Assembly: GCA_003224195.1 (NCBI GenBank)
Contig: QHYP01000063.1
Location: 433-6,678, forward strand
Reading direction: 5' to 3'
Origin: Acidobacteriota bacterium
GTDB lineage: Bacteria; Acidobacteriota; Terriglobia; Acidiferrales; UBA7541
Length of the DNA: 6,246 nucleotides
Both the position numbers and the translations under genes were made by a program. Of the stretch, positions 1 through 4,594 are shown piece after piece. The first letter of the stretch is position 1; the number at the start of each line of letters is the position of its first letter. Under the pieces are notes generated by a model. The model saw only the letters and a list, made by a program, of their open reading frames with translations. It made no database searches and had not been told where the DNA came from.

Positions 1-2
1 TG

Positions 3-236
3 GGCCGCTTCAGTCTGCTGGGGCCAGGCAGTGTGAACTTCGACTTCAACCTGTTCCGCACGTTCAAGTTGACGGAGCGCTTCAACTTACAGTTCCGGGC
101 AGACGCTGCCAATCTCTTCAACGCGCCACATTTCAACAATCCAGTAGGCAGCCGGAGCAGCTCAAACTTCTTGCATGTCACTAGCGCCAAGAACGACGAG
201 CGTCAGTTCCGCTTCGGCTTACGTATGTCGTTTTGA
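3..236 (+). CDS. TonB-dependent receptor, C-terminal end (partial, 5' end outside window)
   Basis: This is the last 77 residues of an outer-membrane beta-barrel receptor; the reading frame is open to the left edge. Visible features are alternating-residue beta strands, the segment FNLFRTFKLTERFNLQFRAD, the following ANLFNAPHFNNP, and a terminal strand FRFGLRMSF. The final aromatic Phe is the usual signal for outer-membrane barrel insertion. The pattern 'LFR-T-F-ter-F-LQFRAEAFNLFN-P-FNNP' is characteristic of the large OAR-like TonB-dependent receptors (carboxypeptidase-regulatory domain, plug, barrel) that are abundant in Acidobacteriota. The family takes up large substrates such as oligosaccharides using TonB energy, but the substrate cannot be read from this fragment. 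A stem-loop 12 nt after the stop suggests the transcript ends here, so it may not be in the same operon as the sugar genes downstream. Confidence 0.85.
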   Translation, partial: GRFSLLGPGSVNFDFNLFRTFKLTERFNLQFRADAANLFNAPHFNNPVGSRSSSNFLHVTSAKNDERQFRFGLRMSF

Positions 237-248
237 TCGCTTTCTCGG

Positions 249-276
249 GCTGGGGCACGCTTCGGCGTGCCCCGGC
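249..276 (+). terminator. Strong UUCG-capped stem-loop after the receptor gene
   Basis: A perfect 9-bp inverted repeat (GGGGCACGC at 252-260, GCGTGCCCC at 265-273) closes a TTCG tetraloop. It extends outward by one G-U, one C-G and one G-C pair to a 12-bp stem. It starts 12 nt after the receptor stop codon, which suits transcription termination or 3'-end protection. No T-tract follows, so it is not a canonical intrinsic terminator. It could instead be part of a dispersed palindromic repeat together with the adjacent elements at 281-335. Confidence 0.45.
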
Positions 277-281
277 ACGTC

Positions 282-335
282 GACCGCTCTGCGGTTGCCC
301 ATGAAAATGACCGCTTTGCGGTCGCCCATAATTTT
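282..335. repeat. Two tandem copies of a 27-nt palindromic unit
   Basis: Units 282-308 and 309-335 match at 21 of 27 positions. Each begins with a short hairpin, GACCGC-TCT-GCGGTT and GACCGC-TTT-GCGGTC, followed by GCCCAT and an A/T-rich tail. The c/t differences keep the stem paired (G-C becomes G-U), which suggests the structure matters or that the unit is a REP-like mobile palindrome. Together with the stem-loop at 249-276 this makes three hairpins in under 90 nt of non-coding DNA. Function unknown. Confidence 0.6.
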
Positions 336-416
336 GAAGCCGGTTTCTCTTGTCCGCAGTCTGTGATAACTTTTCTCCCCCCGGTGGGAAGCTGAGATCC
401 TTCCCCGAGCAGAGAC

Positions 417-420
417 GGAG
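417..420 (+). promoter_or_regulatory. Ribosome binding site supporting a TTG start
   Basis: GGAG lies 8 nt before the TTG at 429. No ATG or GTG exists in this frame between the upstream stop at 393 and position 429, and the TTG opens directly into a signal peptide, so the TTG is the best start. Confidence 0.5.
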
Positions 421-428
421 ACCTTGCC

Positions 429-1035
429 TTGAAGCCAATTGTTGTCCTCGTCGCAGCCGTGTTATTCCTCGGGCTCAGCGCAATCGCTCAGGCCCCGCTG
501 GAAGCTGGGTGGGTTTCTCTCTTCAATGGGAAGGAATTGACCGGCTGGAAGAAGAACGGAGAAGAGAAGTGGATCGTTGAGCAGGGCACCATCTTGTGCC
601 CTGACCACCGAAAAGACCTATCGCGACTTCGATTTGCGCCTCAAATTCAAGGGCGAGGCGGCCGGCAACAGCGGCGTTTTTTTCCACGCGCGGATTACCG
701 GAATCGATCCGCAGCACGGCCCAGACATCGAAGGGATACAAGTGGAGGTGGACCCTAACGTCGGTAAACACACCGGCGGGCTGTACGAAAGCGGCGTCCG
801 CGGGTGGGTGATGATGCCCGCGGCACAGGGTGAGCAGGCGCTGAAGCCCGGCGAGTGGAACGACCTCGAAGTGTCCGTGCGGGGCAATCACATCGTGACG
901 CAGCTCAATGGGGTGAAGGTTGCCGATTATACGGACACGTCGCCGAGATTCACCGATGGCGTGATTGGCTTGCAGATTCACACCGGCGGAGGCGTGAGGA
1001 TGAGGTGGAAGGAGATTTACATCAAGGAGAAGTAG
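429..1035 (+). pseudogene. DUF1080 / 3-keto-disaccharide hydrolase family protein, frameshifted
   Basis: The gene starts at TTG 429 with a Sec-type signal peptide: Lys2, a hydrophobic core at residues 4-17, and AQA at 20-22 as the likely cleavage site. It continues with the family's opening motif, VSLFNGKELTGWKKNGEEKW. The frame carries sense up to about 597 (WIVEQGTILC). The rest of the domain is in the +1-shifted frame from about 601 to the stop at 1033-1035: LTTEKTYRDFDLRLKF, AAGNSGVFFHARITG, GPDIEGIQVEVDP, KHTGGLYESG, GEWNDLEVSVRGNHI and a final MRWKEIYIKE strand. Both halves together give roughly 200 residues, a normal length for a single concanavalin-like jelly-roll domain (PF06439). 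Family members hydrolyse 3-keto-glycosides such as 3-keto-trehalose. The sequence around the break looks shorter than in relatives, so a small out-of-frame deletion is more likely than one missing base. A read error is the alternative. Without correction only about 57 family residues plus an out-of-frame tail to 758 would be made. Confidence 0.8.
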
Positions 1036-1093
1036 AGGGCCACACTTGCGCCAGACCAGGACGACCACATAGACGCGCTTACGACCCGTGACC

Positions 1094-2074
1094 ATGAGTA
1101 AACAGAATCGTCGCGCCTTTCTTCAAACTTCCGCGGGGGCTCTGGCAGCCGGCCTCGGCCCAGCGCGTGCTGCCCTGAAGGATGGCGCTGCATTCGGCGA
1201 CAGAACGCCGCGCCTTGGCATCGCGCACGCATCGCAGGCCATACCAGCCAACGAGGGCAAAAAGCCGCTGCGCCTGGGCCTGATCATCGGCATTGGCAAG
1301 GACCCAGATGCTGCTATGGGCAAGGTGCACGATCTCGGCCTGCCAACATGCCAGGTGTTCATAGACGAGCTCGAGCCGGGGCTCGCCGGCCGCTTGCGGC
1401 AGGCGCTTGATAAGTACCGGATTGAGGCAACGTCGCTCGTCGTCGGCGGGCCTGGCAAGGAAGTATGGGACTTCTACCAGGGGCCGTTGACCATCGGCCT
1501 GGTGCCGCGCGAGACGCGGGACGCGCGCGTCGCGCACATCAAGAAGGCGTCGGACTTCGCCAAACAGTGTGGAATCCCCGCCGTGCAGACACACTGCGGA
1601 TTCATCCCCGAGAATCCCAACGACCTGGTATATAAGGAAACGGTGACGGCGATTCGCGAAGTCGCGAGCTACTGCAAGCGCAACGGCCAGAATTTCCGCT
1701 ATGAGACCGGGCAGGAAACTCCCATCGCGCTCGTGCGCGCCATTCAGGACGTCGGAATGGACAATCAGGGCGTGAACTTCGACTTGGCCAATCTCATTCT
1801 CTACGGCAAGGCGAACCCCGTTGACGCCATCGAGCTCCTCGGCCCCTACGTGCAGGGGATTCACGCCAAGGACGGGATGTGGCCGACGAACCCGAAGGAG
1901 CTTGGCAAGGAAGTTCCCATCGGTGAGGGCAAAGTGGATTTTCCGCGCATCATCGGACGCCTAAAGGAGCTGAATTATCGCGGTGCGGTCACCATCGAGC
2001 GCGAGATTTCCGGTCCACAGCAGGTGGAAGATGTGCGAGCTTCGAAAAGATACCTGGAGAAGCTGATCGGTTAG
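1094..2074 (+). CDS. Tat-exported xylose-isomerase-like TIM-barrel protein (sugar phosphate isomerase/epimerase family)
   Basis: This is a 326-residue protein of the AP_endonuc_2 / xylose isomerase-like barrel family, which interconverts or eliminates sugars and keto-sugars using a divalent metal. The N terminus has a twin-arginine signal (NRRAFLQ, residues 5-11) followed by an Ala/Gly-rich segment ending near ARA. Likely metal or catalytic residues are E204 in YETGQE, D230 in VNFDLANLILYG, H257 in HAKDG and E302 in TIERE. The segment EVPIGEGKVDFPRII and the C-terminal helix complete the barrel. ATG 1094 is preferred to GTG 1088, two codons upstream. Neither has a clear Shine-Dalgarno, and the frame is closed by TAG at 1070. 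It lies 58 nt after the DUF1080 gene and 144 nt before the oxidoreductase. Exact substrate unknown; 3-keto-glycoside lyase or keto-sugar isomerase are reasonable guesses from context. Confidence 0.85.
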   Translation: MSKQNRRAFLQTSAGALAAGLGPARAALKDGAAFGDRTPRLGIAHASQAIPANEGKKPLRLGLIIGIGKDPDAAMGKVHDLGLPTCQVFIDELEPGLAGRLRQALDKYRIEATSLVVGGPGKEVWDFYQGPLTIGLVPRETRDARVAHIKKASDFAKQCGIPAVQTHCGFIPENPNDLVYKETVTAIREVASYCKRNGQNFRYETGQETPIALVRAIQDVGMDNQGVNFDLANLILYGKANPVDAIELLGPYVQGIHAKDGMWPTNPKELGKEVPIGEGKVDFPRIIGRLKELNYRGAVTIEREISGPQQVEDVRASKRYLEKLIG

Positions 2075-2076
2075 CT

Positions 2077-2125
2077 GCAGCGGCTGTCTTGCGCGCCCGG
2101 CAGGTGGCCAGGGTTCCGCCGCTGC
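2077..2125. repeat. 8-bp inverted repeat in the 144-nt intergenic region
   Basis: GCAGCGGC at 2077-2084 and GCCGCTGC at 2118-2125 are perfect inverted copies separated by 33 nt, beginning 2 nt after the stop of the isomerase gene. The long loop and absence of a T-run make a terminator doubtful. The rest of the 2075-2218 gap shows no small ORF or convincing promoter. Confidence 0.25.
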
Positions 2126-2208
2126 TTCGACAGAAAAGAGTTTTCTCGCACGGGGAAAGAACCGGCCAGCAAGATCAGCAAGCGTAGCGACCGGATCTAC
2201 CCGGCGTC

Positions 2209-2214
2209 AGGAGG
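2209..2214 (+). promoter_or_regulatory. Strong Shine-Dalgarno of the oxidoreductase gene
   Basis: A full AGGAGG precedes ATG 2219 with a short 4-nt spacer. It is the best ribosome binding site in the window and fixes this start, in contrast to the weak or absent site of the gene before it. Confidence 0.7.
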
Positions 2215-2218
2215 ACTT

Positions 2219-3529
2219 ATGTCAGGCGACACAAAGCATACATCGAACTTCTCAAACAAACTCGACCGCCGAAAATTCATCGGGGCCGCTGCGGCCACTG
2301 CCGGCATCCTGTTGATCAAGCCGGAGCTGGTGCGCGGCACGGCCGCCAACTCCGCGGTCCGCGTTGGCCTGCTCGGCTGCGGCGGGCGCGGCACCGAGGA
2401 CGCGACGAACCTCGTTGACACGGGTGGCGCTCGCGTCGTCGCCCTGGCCGACATGTTTCAAGACCAGCTCGACAAGGCCCGGGCGCACTTCGACCAGATT
2501 CAGCAGGCGAAAGGCTATTCTTCGTTGGGCACATCGCAACTCTTTGTTGGGCCCAACGCTTACCAGCAGATCGCGGCGTCCAAGGAATTGGACGCGATGG
2601 TAATTGCCACGCCACCCTATTTTCATCCGCACCATCTCGAAGCTGTCGTTGCCGCCGGCAAGCACGTTTATCTCGAAAAGCCGGTGGCCGTGGACGTGCC
2701 CGGAGCATTGAAGGTGATCGATATTGGCAAGCGCGCCGAGGGGAAGCTCAGCCTGGACGTGGGTTTCCAGATCCGCGATTGCCCCCCGTTTGTTGAACTG
2801 GTGCGGCGCATCCATAACGGCGCACTCGGCAAGATTGTCTGCGGAGAAGCGCATTACCTCACAGGCTACATCGACCGGCCGCCATGGCCGGACGCCTCGC
2901 CCGCCGAGCGCCGCCTTCGGAACTGGATCTATGATCGCGCTCTTTCCGGCGACATCATCGTGGAGCAGAACATCCACGTCATCGACATTTGCAATTGGAT
3001 CCTCAAGGCCCACCCGGTGAAGGCTTCGGCAACGGGCGGGCGCCAGGGCCGCCCGCAGGACGGCGACGTCTACGGAAACTACAACGCCGTCTTCTACTAT
3101 CCTGACGATGTGGACATTACATTCAGCTCCACACAGTTTGCCAAGGGCTGGTGGGACGTTACCGAGCGCTTTTTCGGGACCAAAGGCACTTCCCAGTCTC
3201 CCTATACTGGGCCGCTCGGAATCTGGGGCGATGAACCTTGGCAGTCCGCGGCCTCCCCCGCGAAGGATAAGCCTGAGACTCAGGCGTTTTCGGTGACGGG
3301 AAGTTTCACCTCCAATCTCGAGTTCGCCGATCCGGAAAAGAAGAAGGCCTTTGTCGAGAGCATCACGAACGGTAATTTCCATAATCAGGCCGCCAAGGGC
3401 GCGGAATCCGCCCTTTCCTGCATGATGGCGCGCACCGCCGCTTACACCGGACGCGAGGTCACTTGGGACGAGCTGATGAAGACGAAAGAGGTGTGGGATC
3501 CAAAGATTGACCTGAACAAGCTGCGTTGA
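2219..3529 (+). CDS. Tat-exported Gfo/Idh/MocA family oxidoreductase
   Basis: This 436-residue NAD(P)-dependent sugar dehydrogenase belongs to the glucose-fructose oxidoreductase / inositol dehydrogenase / MocA family. Residues 15-20 (LDRRKF) form a twin-arginine motif followed by the hydrophobic stretch GAAAATAGILL. The Rossmann fold starts at about 47, with the dinucleotide loop G53-C-G-G-R-G58 and an acidic end of the second strand (ALADM). The family signature EKP is at 153-155 (VYLEKPVAV). The catalytic-type HxxD is H253-V-I-D256 in EQNIHVIDICNW. The C-terminal half is the usual alpha/beta substrate domain, ending in an 'AKGAESALSCMMARTAAYTGREVTWDEL'-type tail typical of exported members. 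Length is normal for the secreted subgroup. Tat export implies that it is folded with bound cofactor before crossing the membrane. It sits between the two TIM-barrel genes, suggesting that it makes or reduces the keto-sugar they act on. Substrate unknown. Confidence 0.9.
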   Translation: MSGDTKHTSNFSNKLDRRKFIGAAAATAGILLIKPELVRGTAANSAVRVGLLGCGGRGTEDATNLVDTGGARVVALADMFQDQLDKARAHFDQIQQAKGYSSLGTSQLFVGPNAYQQIAASKELDAMVIATPPYFHPHHLEAVVAAGKHVYLEKPVAVDVPGALKVIDIGKRAEGKLSLDVGFQIRDCPPFVELVRRIHNGALGKIVCGEAHYLTGYIDRPPWPDASPAERRLRNWIYDRALSGDIIVEQNIHVIDICNWILKAHPVKASATGGRQGRPQDGDVYGNYNAVFYYPDDVDITFSSTQFAKGWWDVTERFFGTKGTSQSPYTGPLGIWGDEPWQSAASPAKDKPETQAFSVTGSFTSNLEFADPEKKKAFVESITNGNFHNQAAKGAESALSCMMARTAAYTGREVTWDELMKTKEVWDPKIDLNKLR

Positions 3530-3573
3530 GCTTGCGCCGCCGTTGAGCATTGATCTTCTGAACCAAAAATCTA

Positions 3574-3604
3574 TCGCGCGTTTCCCTTTTGAGAAGCCGC
3601 GCGA
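3574..3604. repeat. Inverted repeat between oxidoreductase and second isomerase genes
   Basis: TCGCGCG at 3574-3580 and CGCGCGA at 3598-3604 are perfect 7-bp inverted copies with a 17-nt loop. They lie in the 115-nt gap between the two genes, and no T-run follows. It may be a weak attenuator or mRNA-stability hairpin, or chance in GC-rich DNA. Confidence 0.3.
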
Positions 3605-3633
3605 GAAAAGGTCTGAGCCCTTAACGCCTTATC

Positions 3634-3639
3634 GAGGTG
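3634..3639 (+). promoter_or_regulatory. Ribosome binding site that fixes the start at ATG 3645
   Basis: GAGGTG lies 5 nt before ATG 3645. The same frame is open upstream to a TTG at 3543, but the extra 34 residues have no signal-like character and would bury the Tat motif. This site therefore decides the start. Confidence 0.65.
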
Positions 3640-3644
3640 CGCCC

Positions 3645-4580
3645 ATGTGCCATCCATCGCGTCGTGAATTTCTGAAATCCTCAATCACCGCAGCGTGCTC
3701 AGCCGGCCTTAGCAGCGGCGCCCTCGTCGAATTTCTCGCCGCTGCGCCCGCGCCGGCCAGCACGGATTCCACGCCGCCGCCGGCGCAGGCCTCGATCAAG
3801 AAGGGCGTTCTCCTCGACATGCTGCCAGCTAAGTTCAGCTACGCCGAGCGTCTCAAGATGGCCCGCGACGTGGGCTTTGACGTGGTGCAAGCGCCGACGG
3901 AACCCGACGCGAGCAAGGCCGAGGAGATCAAGAAAGCCGCCGACGGCGCGAATATCCGCATCGACTCGGTGATGAACATGGACCACTGGAAATATCCGTT
4001 ATCGTCCGCCGACCCCGCGGTCGTGGAGAAGAGCCTGGCGGGAATGCGCACGTCTCTGCGCAACGCCAAGCTCTGGGGTTCGGACGCGGTGCTGCTCGTT
4101 CCCGCCGTGGTGAATCCGCAGACGTCGTACCGCGATGCCTGGGTGCGCTCTCAGAGGGAGATTCGCAAGCTGATTCCTCTTGCCGAGGAGCTGAAAGTCG
4201 TAATTGCCATCGAGGAAGTGTGGAACAAGTTCCTCCTGAGCCCGCTCGAAATGGCCAGCTACATCGGCGAGTTCGAGAGCCCGTGGGTTCAGGCTTGGTT
4301 CGACGTCGGCAACGTGGTGCTTTACGGATTTCCGCAAGACTGGATTCGCACCCTCGGCAAGAGCATCGTCAAGGTTCACCTCAAAGACTTCAAGCGCAAG
4401 GAAAATGGATACGCCTGGGTCAATCTTGGTGACGGTGACGTGGACTGGGCGGCCGTGCGCGAAGCTTTCGCGGAAATCGGCTACTTCGGCAGCGCCATCA
4501 CCGAGCTTCCAGCCGGTGACGAAGCTTACCTCCGTGACGTGAGCCGCCGCGTGGACCGGCTGCTCCTCGGCCGCCCCTAA
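3645..4580 (+). CDS. Tat-exported sugar isomerase/epimerase, second TIM-barrel (UlaE/hexulose-phosphate isomerase-like)
   Basis: This is a 311-residue xylose-isomerase-like barrel. The N terminus has a textbook twin-arginine motif, SRREFLK (residues 5-11), a moderately hydrophobic Ala/Ser/Leu segment, and a Pro/Ala-rich linker to about residue 50, where the barrel begins (KKGVLLDML). Probable metal ligands and catalytic residues are E190 in IEEVWNKFLLSP, D220 in WFDVGNVVLYG, H245 in VHLKDF and E287 in ITELPAGDE. The EVWNKFLLSP and FDVGN-GxP-WI-LG patterns resemble the L-xylulose-5-phosphate epimerase/hexulose-6-phosphate isomerase branch. An exported protein would not meet cytoplasmic phospho-sugars, so a non-phosphorylated keto-sugar is more likely (inference). 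It is clearly distinct from the barrel protein at 1094-2074, in both linker and active-site strings, so it is not a recent duplicate. The next gene starts 14 nt after its stop. Confidence 0.85.
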   Translation: MCHPSRREFLKSSITAACSAGLSSGALVEFLAAAPAPASTDSTPPPAQASIKKGVLLDMLPAKFSYAERLKMARDVGFDVVQAPTEPDASKAEEIKKAADGANIRIDSVMNMDHWKYPLSSADPAVVEKSLAGMRTSLRNAKLWGSDAVLLVPAVVNPQTSYRDAWVRSQREIRKLIPLAEELKVVIAIEEVWNKFLLSPLEMASYIGEFESPWVQAWFDVGNVVLYGFPQDWIRTLGKSIVKVHLKDFKRKENGYAWVNLGDGDVDWAAVREAFAEIGYFGSAITELPAGDEAYLRDVSRRVDRLLLGRP

Positions 4581-4583
4581 GGA
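4579..4583 (+). promoter_or_regulatory. Possible ribosome binding site of the CRTAC1-like gene
   Basis: AAGGA overlaps the preceding TAA stop and lies 11 nt before ATG 4595, a rather long spacing. The position suggests translational coupling to the upstream isomerase gene. Confidence 0.35.
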
Positions 4584-4594
4584 CACGTACAGGG

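Noticed and set aside
334..370. Possible sigma70-like promoter (TTGAAG at 334-339, GATAAC at 365-370) upstream of the DUF1080 gene
   Set aside because: The spacer is 25 nt, far from the optimum, and the -10 match is poor.
577..1035. Independent 152-residue gene starting at TTG 577
   Set aside because: The first eight residues are unlike the family and no ribosome binding site is present; the family similarity begins only at about 601, so this is the second half of the frameshifted DUF1080 gene.
1079..1864. 261-codon minus-strand open frame opposite the first isomerase
   Set aside because: No family motifs; it is fully explained by codon bias of the + strand gene.
2252..3550. 432-codon open frame on the minus strand opposite the oxidoreductase
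   Set aside because: It is an antisense shadow in GC-rich DNA: no recognisable domain, and the + strand encodes a clear Gfo/Idh/MocA protein over the same span.
3543..3644. 34-residue N-terminal extension of the second isomerase from TTG 3543
   Set aside because: ATG 3645 has its own GAGGTG site and places the Tat motif at residues 5-11, so the extension is very unlikely to be translated.
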